Below, one piece after another: positions 9,782 through 17,926 of a stretch of DNA of 64,000 nt. A model generated the notes under the pieces. The model ran no database searches and was not told the origin of the DNA. It worked only from the letters and a program-made list of their open reading frames with translations. The number at the start of each line of letters is the position of its first letter. Within the stretch, counting starts at the first letter, position 1. Source of the stretch: Bog-950 sp964615305 (GTDB lineage Bacteria > Bacteroidota > Bacteroidia > Chitinophagales > LD1); contig CAZTNA010000006.1 of NCBI GenBank assembly GCA_964615305.1, positions 1-64,000 of the forward strand, written 5' to 3'. The position numbers were made by a program, and so were the translations under genes.

Positions 9782-9824
9782 TGTCATTGCGAGTGCGCTG
9801 CTTTGAGCGGCACGAAGCAATCTT
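9782..9824. repeat. REP-like intergenic element (CATTGCGAG...GCAATC type)
   Basis: The 87-bp gap between the adhesin and the OmpA-family gene contains GTCATTGCGAG at 9783 and CGAAGCAATCTT at its far side. Arms ATTGC (9786-9790) and GCAAT (9817-9821) are inverted. This CATTGCGAG/CGAAGCAATC form is a widespread dispersed element in many bacterial genomes. Only one copy is in this window. Confidence 0.6.
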
Positions 9825-9863
9825 CGAATTTGTATTTTAAAAGAAGTAGAAGAAGCAAAAGAA

Positions 9864-11798
9864 ATGTCAATGAAAACGAAAACAAGATTTACAAAAATGA
9901 AGGTGGCTTCGTTCCGAGTACTCTGTTTATTTTTTATCGGAGTCGGACTCGCCATGACATGTAAAGCACAAACCAATTTAGAATTGGCAGATGAAGCTTT
10001 TAATAATAAGCAATACACTACTGCTATTGAGCTTTACCAAAAAGTGTTGAAGAAGCCGGAGAAGAAAGCTGACCTGGCGCAGATAAAATTTAATGTGGCG
10101 GAGTGCTACCGCTACCATGGTAAAAACGAAGATGCCATTACCTGGTATAATCAGGCTAAGGCGGAAGGATATGCGAACGCTAACTACTTATTTCATCAGG
10201 GAAATATTTACATGAAGCAGGGCAACTATGAAATGGCTCAGCAGAAGTTTGAAAATTTTCTGGCTTCGCAACCGAATGATAAAGATGCCACGCGCCTGTT
10301 GAACAACTGCAAGTTTGCGTTAACCACTCCTAAAGATTCTTCGCTCTATACTTTTAAGAACGAAACCGCGCTTAACTCGCCTTATAATGATTACGCTGCT
10401 TTGAGTTTGAAAAATTTGTTGGTGTTTACGTCTTCGCGCATAGAAGATAAAGATGCGGAAGTGTATTCGTATGACGGGCAGGGTTTTTCGGATTTGTATC
10501 AGTCGGTATATTTTAAAGAAGATAAAAGCTGGAGCAAAGCGAAGAAGATTGGCAGCATAAGCGCAGGGCAAAACGATGGGGTGCTTACCTACTGCGAAAA
10601 AACAAAGACCGCGTATTTTACCCGTTGCAACGATGGTAAAAGCAAAGACAACTTCTGCAAGATTTATGAAACAGTTTTTGATGAAGCCACCGGCACATTC
10701 GGCACGCCTAAGGCCATTGCGCTTTCGTTTGCACAGAAAGCCGACATGGAGCAGCCCGCAATTTCTGCCGATGGAAGTAAATTGTATTTCGTAAGTAGAA
10801 TGGATGGAGGAACAGGCGGCACCGATATTTGGTATTGCAGAAACAACGGCAGCAGTTGGGATGAACCGGTGAATGCCGGCACGGTTATTAATACAGAGTT
10901 AGATGAAATGTTTCCGGTGTTGCGAGACAGTGTGTTGTATTTTTCTTCGGAGGGGAACACAGGTTATGGCGGGCTGGATTTGTTCAGCACGGTTTTATTG
11001 AACGGCAACTGGAGTAAGCCGCAAAACCTGAAAGCGCCTTTTAACAGCAGTGGCGATGATTTTTATTTAGCGCAAAACAACGATGGCAAGGGCGGTTATT
11101 TTTCTTCGAACAGAAAAGACGGAGCAGGGGGCGATGATATTTACTCTTACTTTTTAACCCCTGTAACGCTTTCTGTAAAAGGAAGAATTACCGATACAGA
11201 AACCGGCCAGCCGGTGGCAGGAGCTACCGTGGTGCTTACTGCTACCGATGGCACTAGCGATACCACCACTACTAATGCGAACGGTGAATACATTTTCAAC
11301 TTAGATAAAGATAAGGACTACAAAATAAATGTGATGAACCCCGGCTACTTTGGCGATTCGAGAAAGCTGAGTACGCAAGGCGAAAAATTTTCGAAGGAGT
11401 TTTCGAGAGCTAACGGACAAAACTTTGACTTTAGTATTAAGCGCATACCTAAAACCGAAATACGAATTGATAATATTTATTACGACCTGGATAGTTTTGT
11501 GCTGCGCGAAGAATCTAAGCCGAGCTTAGATAAATTGGTGAAAATTCTGGAAGATACACCCGATGCGTTTGTGCAAATTAACTCGCATACCGATGAACGC
11601 GGCAAGGAAGTTTACAACAATGTGCTTTCGCAGAACCGCGCGAAGAGTGTGGTGGATTATTTAGTGAGCAAGGGAATCAGCGAAGGAAGGTTGTCGGCAA
11701 AGGGTTTCGGGTTTCAGCAGCCGGTAATTAAAGGGGCTAAAACGGAAGAAGAGCATCAGCAGAACAGGAGAACAGCTTTTCAGGTAATTCAAAAATAG
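9864..11798 (+). CDS. OmpA-family protein, TPR-PD40-CRD-OmpA (PorE-like)
   Basis: A 644-residue envelope protein. The first ATG (9864) or the internal ATG 9897 both lead into the signal segment VLCLFFIGVGLAMTCKAQT; the second gives the tidier signal peptide. Domains in order: TPR helices at about 35-150 (AFNNKQYTTAIELYQKVL), PD40 beta-propeller motifs at about 180-430 (SADGSKLYFVSRMDGGTGGTDIW, SSNRKDGAGGDDIY), a carboxypeptidase-regulatory-like domain at about 435-520 (VKGRITDTETGQPVAGATV), and an OmpA C-terminal peptidoglycan-binding domain at about 535-644 with HTDERG and LSQNRAKSV. This four-part order is that of Porphyromonas PorE, a T9SS accessory protein. Sitting between a type B cargo and a PorP/SprF gene, it likely anchors that secretion or attachment complex to peptidoglycan. 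Whether it is the core PorE or a paralogue cannot be told here. Confidence 0.9.
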   Translation: MSMKTKTRFTKMKVASFRVLCLFFIGVGLAMTCKAQTNLELADEAFNNKQYTTAIELYQKVLKKPEKKADLAQIKFNVAECYRYHGKNEDAITWYNQAKAEGYANANYLFHQGNIYMKQGNYEMAQQKFENFLASQPNDKDATRLLNNCKFALTTPKDSSLYTFKNETALNSPYNDYAALSLKNLLVFTSSRIEDKDAEVYSYDGQGFSDLYQSVYFKEDKSWSKAKKIGSISAGQNDGVLTYCEKTKTAYFTRCNDGKSKDNFCKIYETVFDEATGTFGTPKAIALSFAQKADMEQPAISADGSKLYFVSRMDGGTGGTDIWYCRNNGSSWDEPVNAGTVINTELDEMFPVLRDSVLYFSSEGNTGYGGLDLFSTVLLNGNWSKPQNLKAPFNSSGDDFYLAQNNDGKGGYFSSNRKDGAGGDDIYSYFLTPVTLSVKGRITDTETGQPVAGATVVLTATDGTSDTTTTNANGEYIFNLDKDKDYKINVMNPGYFGDSRKLSTQGEKFSKEFSRANGQNFDFSIKRIPKTEIRIDNIYYDLDSFVLREESKPSLDKLVKILEDTPDAFVQINSHTDERGKEVYNNVLSQNRAKSVVDYLVSKGISEGRLSAKGFGFQQPVIKGAKTEEEHQQNRRTAFQVIQK

Positions 11799-11844
11799 TA
11801 GTGAGTAGTTAGTATTAAGTATTTAGACCAAACAAAAAGCAGTT

Positions 11845-12756
11845 ATGAAAAAGCTCTTTACAATTTTAGCAGTAGCAGCAGCAGTGTTTCAGGTGCAGGC
11901 GCAAAACGAACCGGTGATTGCACATTTTGCTTATCACAGCCATGTGTTTAACCCGGCCGTGAGCGGCAGCAGCCGCGATATTTTTGTGGGCGCTTTGTAC
12001 AGGCAGCAGTGGGTGGGCTTTAAGGAAGCGCCAGGCACTTTTCTGTTAGATGCTTACGGTTATATACCTAAAATAAAAGGCGGTGTGGGTTTGGTGATTC
12101 AAAACGATATGCTGGGCAAGCAGCGGTTTACTACGGCTAAGGTTTCATACGCGTATTCGCAGCGGCTGAACGACCGCGCCCGTTTGAGCATAGGCCTGAG
12201 TATTGGTATGCTGAACAGTTTTGTAAAAGGCGAGCAGTTGATTTACCAGCAAGATAACGACCAAAGCAGTATTAACTCTAATAACAACCGCTTTAAGGCG
12301 TTTTTAGCTGCGGGGGTAGAGTTTTACGGTTATAACACTACGGTGGGCTTTGCGGTTTCGAACCTTGACCAGGGTATGAAGAAGGCCACGCCTTTTCGTG
12401 TGCCGCGCCACTATTTTGCTTATGCCAAATACAATTGGGTGGTAAACGAAAAGCTGACTATGACACCCGCCCTGTTTGTGCGGTTTATAGATTTTATAGC
12501 GCAAGCAGAGCTGAACGTAAACTTTACTATTAAGAAGCGGGTGATTGTAGGTGTGCTTTACCGCAGTAACGATGCCGCAGGCGCGCTGCTGGGGGTAAAC
12601 ATTACCAAACACCTGATGGCGAGCTATGCTTATGATTTTGGTTTTGGCGAATTGCGCAAGCACCAAACAGGCAGCCATGAGGTGCAGTTGGTTTACCGAT
12701 TTGACGGGGTTAGAAACAAGAGTGTTTTCTTGAAGAGTCCGAGGTATGTGAATTAA
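11845..12756 (+). CDS. PorP/SprF-family type IX secretion membrane protein
   Basis: A 303-residue outer-membrane beta-barrel-type protein with a signal peptide (MKKLFTILAVAAAVFQVQAQ). It has the family pattern HAFNPA-like (HVFNPAVSG), YRQQWVGFKEAPGTFLLDAY, GGVGLVIQND and repeated amphipathic strands such as AKVSYAYSQRL and RLSIGLSIGML. PorP is a core T9SS subunit. SprF-like paralogues are encoded next to, and needed for surface display of, individual type B cargos. Its place 46 bp after the OmpA-family gene and downstream of the CHU_C adhesin fits the dedicated SprF-like role. The DNA of this gene is noticeably rich in GCG/CGG-type codons compared with genes beyond 16 kb. Confidence 0.9.
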   Translation: MKKLFTILAVAAAVFQVQAQNEPVIAHFAYHSHVFNPAVSGSSRDIFVGALYRQQWVGFKEAPGTFLLDAYGYIPKIKGGVGLVIQNDMLGKQRFTTAKVSYAYSQRLNDRARLSIGLSIGMLNSFVKGEQLIYQQDNDQSSINSNNNRFKAFLAAGVEFYGYNTTVGFAVSNLDQGMKKATPFRVPRHYFAYAKYNWVVNEKLTMTPALFVRFIDFIAQAELNVNFTIKKRVIVGVLYRSNDAAGALLGVNITKHLMASYAYDFGFGELRKHQTGSHEVQLVYRFDGVRNKSVFLKSPRYVN

Positions 12757-12772
12757 GGGATAGTAGCGGATA

Positions 12773-12876
12773 CCCCACAGCGAAGGGTGGGTTTGCGCCA
12801 AGCGCGAGGAGTAGAAGCGGATAGCCCGACCTGCCCGAAGCGTATGCCGAGGGTAAGCGGGCAGGATACGCCCACC
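12773..12876. repeat. GC-rich REP-like inverted repeat
   Basis: The 167-bp stretch between the PorP/SprF gene and the receptor holds two related direct copies (AGCGGATACCC and AGCGGATAGCCC) and an inverted pair CCTGCCCG (12830-12837) / CGGGCAGG (12858-12865). There is no U-tract after the stem, so it is more like a dispersed repeat than an intrinsic terminator. Similar GCGGATAGCCCG elements are, from memory, common between genes in Bacteroidota. Confidence 0.5.
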
Positions 12877-12910
12877 ATTGAAATTAGTTAAAAATTTGAT
12901 TGCAGCTTTT

Positions 12911-12918
12911 TACATTTG
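12911..12918 (+). promoter_or_regulatory. Possible -7 element of the receptor gene
   Basis: TACATTTG matches the Bacteroidota -7 consensus TAnnTTTG and lies 5 bp before ATG 12924. A TTTG at 12895-12898 is only 12 bp upstream, short of the usual spacing near 19. Weak call; it would leave a nearly leaderless mRNA. Confidence 0.3.
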
Positions 12919-12923
12919 GAAAC

Positions 12924-15356
12924 ATGAAGAAGCTTTACCCTGTATTACTGATGATGATAGCGCTTAACCAAGTATGTGGCCAGCTTATAACCCAAACTAT
13001 ACGGGGCAGTGTGGTAGATAAAGAAAGCAACCAGCCCTTAGAGGGTGTAACGGTGGCGGTGCGAAAAGATACGCTGGTGCTGAACGGCACAAGCACCGAT
13101 GTAAGCGGTAGTTTTCGCCTGGAGAAAATACCTGTGGGTAGGGTAGATGTGGTGGTGAGTTTTGTGGGCTACAAGAAAGTTTTTATACCTAACCTGCTGT
13201 TGAGCAGCGGTAAGGAGGCGGTGCTGAATATAGAGGTGGAGAGCGCGGTGGAAACCATGAAGGAGGTAACTATTAGCGGTGTGCGGAGGGGCGAAACAAT
13301 AAATGAGATGGCGGTGTTGAGTGCGCGGGCGTTTAGCGTAGAGGAAACGGAACGGTATGCCGGCAGCCGAGGCGACCCTGCGCGTATGGCATCGAACTTT
13401 GCGGGGGTAAGCGGCACGGATGATTCGCGAAACGATTTGGTGATACGCGGCAACTCGCCTTTTGGGGTTTTGTATAAGGTAGATAATGTGGTGATACCTA
13501 ACCCGAACCATTTTGCGGTGGCGGGCGCTACAGGCGGCAGCGTGGCTATACTGAACAACCGTATGCTGAGTACTTCTGATTTTTTGACGGGGGCTTTTCC
13601 GGCTGAGTTTGGCAATGCGGTGGCGGGTGTGTTTGATATACGCATGAAAAACGGCAATAACGAGCGGCACGAATACACCGCGCAGCTGGGTATAATGGGT
13701 GCCGAGGTTTTTGGCGAGGGGCCGTTTAGCAAGAAGGGTAAGAGTTCGTATGTGTTTAACGCGCGCTATGCCACGCTGGAAGGTTTGGTGAAGTTGGGTA
13801 TAGATATAGGCACGGAGGCTATACCGAAGTATGAGGATCTGCAACTGAAGTTGAATTTTCCGATGAAGAATGGCGATAACCTGAGTGTGTTTGGCATTGG
13901 GGGTTATTCGCAAATCAATTTTATTACGAGCACACGGTTGAAACCCGAGAAGCGCGATATTTATGCTTCGAAAGATCAGGATGAGTATTTCCGCGCGGGG
14001 CTGGGTATATTGGGTGTTACATACACGCACCGCGTAAACGACCACGAGTATTCAAAGGTGAGTTTTGCGGTTTCTACTCAATACAACAAAAACCATTTCG
14101 AGCGGGTTATACGCCATGTTGATTCGCTGAGCGGCAATTTTGTGGTAGATAATATTTACCGCAAGCTCGATTACTTTTTTGTGAACACGCGTTACACGGC
14201 TTCGTTTTTCAGAAACAATAAACTGAGTGCGCGCAGTTCGGTGCGGTACGGCATATCGGCAGAAATGCTTCAACCGGTGTTTATTGACAGCAATTTGCTG
14301 GAGCCGCAGTTTGAAACTACGGTTACGGATTATACGTGGCGAAAACGGCTGAACGTACGCAATGGCATTCATCTTTTGTTTCAGCCGTTTGCTCAATGGA
14401 AATATGCTGTAACTGAAAAGGTGAGCACCATAGTGGGTTTGCACGCGCAGTATTTTACCCTGAACCATTCGTGGAGTATAGAGCCACGCTTTTCGGTAAA
14501 GTGGCAGATAAAGCAAAATCAGTCGCTGGCGTTTGGTACCGGTTTGCACTCGCAGTTGCTGCCTGTTTACCAGTATTTTTTGCAGAATGATAACGGCCAT
14601 ACCTACAACAAGAACTTAGATTTTATCCGCAGCTTTCATGCGGTGCTGGGCTACGATGTTTTCTTTAAGAAAGACATACGCATAAAGGCAGAAATATATT
14701 ATCAGCAGTTGTGGGGCATACCGGTTGATACGTTTGCATCGAGCTACAACATGCTGAACGAAGGCAGCGGCTTCGACCGGTTTTTTCCGGGCAAACTCGC
14801 CAACAAAGGTTTAGGAAGAAACATGGGGGTAGAGTTTACGCTCGAAAAGTTTTTTACTCATAACTGGTTTTTTATGTTCAGTGCATCGGCTTACGATTCG
14901 CGCTTGCAGGGGGGCGATAAGAAGTATTACAACAGCGATTTTAACGGCAACTATATATTAAATGCTTTGGGCACCAAAGAATTTAAGTGGGGTAAAAAAC
15001 GATTGAACACCATAGGCATTGGCGGCAAAATTACTTTTGGCGGAGGGCAGCGTTACACGCCTTACGACACTACCCTTTCTAAACTGCACGAAGACCCTGT
15101 GGTGCAAGATGCAGAAAGAAATAAGTTGCAGTTTAAGCCCTACTTCCGTTTTGATATTAAGCTGAACTACCGCTGCAACACCAAGCGCTACACGCACGAA
15201 GTGGGTATTGATTTGGTAAACGTAGCGCAGTACAAAAACACTCTGCGCATACAATATGTAAGTCCGCAGGAGCCCGCACGCGAAGTGTATCAACTCGGTT
15301 TTTTACCGTTGTTTTACTACCGCTTAGATTTTTGGATTGGAAAAAAGAATTGGTAG
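12924..15356 (+). CDS. TonB-dependent receptor with carboxypeptidase-like N-domain
   Basis: About 810 residues from ATG 12924, which opens the signal peptide MKKLYPVLLMMIALNQVCGQ; a TTG at 12900 would only add a meaningless leader. Residues ~25-105 form a CarboxypepD_reg-like domain (IRGSVVDKESNQPLEGVTV). Next comes the plug domain (SRNDLVIRGNSPFGVLYKVDNVVIPNPNHF), then a long beta-barrel ending in LPLFYYRLDFWIGKKNW with an aromatic C-terminus. Such receptors import siderophores, cobalamin, peptides or glycans with TonB energy. There is no SusD partner, so it is not a polysaccharide locus pair. The ligand is unknown. Downstream lies the palindromic repeat array and a convergent gene. Confidence 0.93.
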   Translation: MKKLYPVLLMMIALNQVCGQLITQTIRGSVVDKESNQPLEGVTVAVRKDTLVLNGTSTDVSGSFRLEKIPVGRVDVVVSFVGYKKVFIPNLLLSSGKEAVLNIEVESAVETMKEVTISGVRRGETINEMAVLSARAFSVEETERYAGSRGDPARMASNFAGVSGTDDSRNDLVIRGNSPFGVLYKVDNVVIPNPNHFAVAGATGGSVAILNNRMLSTSDFLTGAFPAEFGNAVAGVFDIRMKNGNNERHEYTAQLGIMGAEVFGEGPFSKKGKSSYVFNARYATLEGLVKLGIDIGTEAIPKYEDLQLKLNFPMKNGDNLSVFGIGGYSQINFITSTRLKPEKRDIYASKDQDEYFRAGLGILGVTYTHRVNDHEYSKVSFAVSTQYNKNHFERVIRHVDSLSGNFVVDNIYRKLDYFFVNTRYTASFFRNNKLSARSSVRYGISAEMLQPVFIDSNLLEPQFETTVTDYTWRKRLNVRNGIHLLFQPFAQWKYAVTEKVSTIVGLHAQYFTLNHSWSIEPRFSVKWQIKQNQSLAFGTGLHSQLLPVYQYFLQNDNGHTYNKNLDFIRSFHAVLGYDVFFKKDIRIKAEIYYQQLWGIPVDTFASSYNMLNEGSGFDRFFPGKLANKGLGRNMGVEFTLEKFFTHNWFFMFSASAYDSRLQGGDKKYYNSDFNGNYILNALGTKEFKWGKKRLNTIGIGGKITFGGGQRYTPYDTTLSKLHEDPVVQDAERNKLQFKPYFRFDIKLNYRCNTKRYTHEVGIDLVNVAQYKNTLRIQYVSPQEPAREVYQLGFLPLFYYRLDFWIGKKNW

Positions 15357-15934
15357 CAGAGCAGTAAAAAGAGAATTACTTCCATGTTGGCGTCCTCGCC
15401 AACATCACGCAAAAGGGAATTGCTTCCATGTTGGCGTCCTCGCCAACATCACGCAAAAGGGAATTGTCGTTCGGAATTTCTGGAACGACCTTGTGAATTT
15501 TGGCGTTAAAAAAATCATGGAGGAAACCGTTAAGAACTGCACACTGTCTGAGCGCAACCCAATCAGTAATTTTCTGTGAAATCTATACGCGCGAGTTTAC
15601 TTCTATGTTGGCGTCCTCGCCAACATTACACAAAAGGTAATTGTCATTTTCCGGAACCANNNNNNNNNNNNNNNNNNNNNNNNNNNNNNNNNNNNNNNNN
15701 NNNNNNNNNNNNNNNNNNNNNNNNNNNNNNNNNNNNNNNNNNNNNNNNNNNNNNNNNNNTATGGCTGGCAATGAAAATGTTCATCTACCTTCTCCCTTTC
15801 TTCTTAGAAGTTTTACTTCCATGTTGGCGTCCTCGCCAACATTACACAAAAGGTAATTGTCATTTTCCGGAACCATTTCAAGCCAAAAGAAAGTAAAAGC
15901 TATAGAGCGTATGGCTGGCAATGAAAATGTTCAT
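15357..15934. repeat. Palindromic repeat array between convergent genes
   Basis: This gene-free stretch carries four copies of a perfect hairpin with 9-bp arms ATGTTGGCG / CGCCAACAT around a tcct loop, at 15384-15405, 15428-15449, 15605-15626 and 15821-15842. The first two belong to a 44-bp tandem repeat (15373-15416, 15417-15460). Copies three and four sit in a longer shared block (15596-15659 and 15812-15875) with a single base difference. Short open frames across it contain N and look non-coding. The layout suggests a REP-type mobile palindrome; no RAYT transposase gene is seen nearby. Confidence 0.8.
15660..15759. other. Assembly gap (100 N)
   Basis: Exactly 100 N, the usual placeholder for a gap of unknown size. 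It lies within the palindromic repeat array, so collapse or misjoining of repeats is the likely cause. Confidence 0.98.
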
Positions 15935-15964
15935 CTACCTTCTCCCTTTCTTCTTAGAAGTTTT
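15760..15964. repeat. 150-bp direct duplication including the 3' end of the WG gene
   Basis: The 55 bp at 15760-15814 recur exactly at 15910-15964, a 150-bp offset. The second copy contains the stop and last codons of the WG-repeat gene (minus strand), so the first copy is a detached duplicate of that gene's tail. The palindrome block before the gap matches 15812-15875, so the region can be read as a 150-bp tandem repeat interrupted by the gap. Confidence 0.85.
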
Positions 15965-17755
15965 CTTCTTGGGGTCAACAGGCGCGGTTAACTTCTCTAC
16001 TACCTTACCGGTTTTATCAATACGGTAGCGTTGCGAAATAAAGAGCGATTTGTTTTTAGGGTCTTTTTCTTTTTTAGAAACTATAGCGTAGCCGTTTATA
16101 AAATCTTCGGCAGTTTCAAACTGGGGCTGAATAATAAAGTTGCCGGTAAAATCAATATAGCCCCAGGTTTCTTTGTCTTGAGTTACGGCACACACACTAT
16201 CGGCAAAAGATGAGATGTCCATAAAGCGGTTAATGAATAACTGCCGGCCGGTTTTATCAATAAAAAACCAGTTACCGTCAATAGCCACAGCCGCCACGCC
16301 CATGCTATAAGGCAGGGCATCGGTGTATTTATGAGAGATTACGGTTTGCCCTGTGCGGTCAATAAAGCCATACTTATCTTCCTTCATAGCTAAGTAAAGG
16401 CCTTCGGCCGGTTCGTTTATCTCCTCGTATTCAGCAGGTGTAAGTAACACCCCGCGCTTGTCAATAAGCGCGTAGCGGCAGTCGCTGGTTTCGCAGTTAC
16501 CAAAGCCCACTACGGCAATGCCGTTGTTAAAGTCACCGGCATAGTTAAAAGGCAGGGCAATGGCGCGTTGGTTGGCTTTGTTGATGTAAAAGTAAGTGCA
16601 ACTATCGGTGCAAGGTTGGCTGCGCACGGCCGCTAATCCGTTTTTAAACTCGTAAGCTTCGTGGTACTCAGCCGGAATAACAATAGTAAGAGAGTCGGGC
16701 GTGGGTTGCCAGGTATAGCCGTATTTGTCGGTCATCAGGATGGGGCGCAAGTCTTTTTTAGCAAGCTCAATGTCTCTATACACCATATCTTTATCAGGGC
16801 AGTCGGAGTATTTATCTAGAAAGCTACGATAGGTATCTTCGGCACCATCGGCAGTGTAGAGCAAATAAAGCTGCTGCCAGGCATGGTTTACATTTCTGTT
16901 CTGTTTGTAGTGGCGAACAAAATTGGTGAATGCTTCTACCGTACCTGCTTGGGTGGCAAATTTGTAAATGCTGTCCTGTATGGCGTTATACTTCGGGTGC
17001 TTCTTGTATGTTTTTTCAAACTCTATATAAGCAGCCAAATCGTTTTTCTTCGAATAAAACTCAAACAACTTTTCATTATACAGGTGAGTGGCTTCGGGTA
17101 TGTATTTACCTGCCGGAAAAGAATCAATGTATTTCTTATAACTCTCCCAACGGCCATCGGCCGTGGTGTTTTCGTACACCATTTTTTCGTAGCGCTCCTT
17201 TGCTTCTTTTACTTCAGCCGCTTCGGGATACTTCTTAATAAAATCATTCAGCGCACTCGCTGTCTTCAGCGACATAGCGCGCATATACGCTTTCTGATTT
17301 CTGAAATTAACGGCCTGCTCTAAAAAACTCTTTTCGGTAAACTCATCCATAAAATGCTGGTACGATTCCAACGTGTTTTGTTGCTCTGCATACGCATACG
17401 CTTCAAAGTTGATGGTTTTGCTCAGCGTTTGAATAGTGTAATCGCGCACATCGTAATTCAACGCCTTCTTGGTCTCTTTGTCATCGGGGCTAAGGGGTAG
17501 CCGCGCCATTGCTTTTTTTATGTAAAAATTGGCCGAGTCAATATTGTATGCTTTGTTGTCTTTGGCAGAGAAATACCGCGCCAGGTGATAGTTACCGGCC
17601 ACATTTGCAGGCTCGTCTGTTACAACTTCGCGCAGGTACTTATAGGCATTTGTGTAGTCGCCAGATTTAAGCGCTTTGTAGGCCTTATCTATGTCGCCCG
17701 CCAGACAAATATTTATAGCCATACAAAAACCAATAGCCGTTGTTATTTGTTTCAT
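15935..17755 (-). CDS. WG-repeat protein with helical repeat N-half
   Basis: A 606-residue secreted or periplasmic protein with a signal peptide (MKQITTAIGFCMAINICLAGD). Residues ~22-320 are helical and TPR-like (AYKALKSGDYTNAYKYLREVV and similar). Residues ~330-590 hold WG/KWG repeats, short beta units recognisable by KYGFIDRTGQTVIS, NWFFIDKTGRQLF and WGYIDFTGNFIIQPQFE. The C-terminus is a basic tail (KKKTSKKKGRR). WG repeats have no single known function and usually mark protein-binding surface modules. The gene's last eight or nine codons are duplicated at 15785-15814. It is convergent with the TonB receptor and divergent from the PhoD-like gene. Confidence 0.85.
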   Translation of the reverse strand: MKQITTAIGFCMAINICLAGDIDKAYKALKSGDYTNAYKYLREVVTDEPANVAGNYHLARYFSAKDNKAYNIDSANFYIKKAMARLPLSPDDKETKKALNYDVRDYTIQTLSKTINFEAYAYAEQQNTLESYQHFMDEFTEKSFLEQAVNFRNQKAYMRAMSLKTASALNDFIKKYPEAAEVKEAKERYEKMVYENTTADGRWESYKKYIDSFPAGKYIPEATHLYNEKLFEFYSKKNDLAAYIEFEKTYKKHPKYNAIQDSIYKFATQAGTVEAFTNFVRHYKQNRNVNHAWQQLYLLYTADGAEDTYRSFLDKYSDCPDKDMVYRDIELAKKDLRPILMTDKYGYTWQPTPDSLTIVIPAEYHEAYEFKNGLAAVRSQPCTDSCTYFYINKANQRAIALPFNYAGDFNNGIAVVGFGNCETSDCRYALIDKRGVLLTPAEYEEINEPAEGLYLAMKEDKYGFIDRTGQTVISHKYTDALPYSMGVAAVAIDGNWFFIDKTGRQLFINRFMDISSFADSVCAVTQDKETWGYIDFTGNFIIQPQFETAEDFINGYAIVSKKEKDPKNKSLFISQRYRIDKTGKVVEKLTAPVDPKKKTSKKKGRR

Positions 17756-17926
17756 GGTGTTTATACTTCTTTATAAGGTCAAAGGTTAAAATAGTTTCGG
17801 CAAAGTAGCATACTGTATGAAATATTAAGAAACACAAACAGAAACGCAGATCTTGTACAGAAGTTGTGTTGTGCAGATGCTGTGGTAAAATTTCAACCCC
17901 ATTCGTAAATTTCTACATTAGCCCTT

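Noticed and set aside
13038..14045. A 335-codon frame antisense to the TonB receptor
   Set aside because: Arg/His/Tyr-rich shadow translation inside a clear receptor gene; no domain, signal peptide or start context.
15373..15464. Short tandem repeats that might be a CRISPR array
   Set aside because: Only two adjacent 44-bp copies with no unique spacers, a strong internal palindrome, and no cas genes; REP-like repeats explain it better.
15583..15896. Small open frames across the N gap
   Set aside because: They contain the undefined bases and the palindromic repeats, so they are not supportable as genes.
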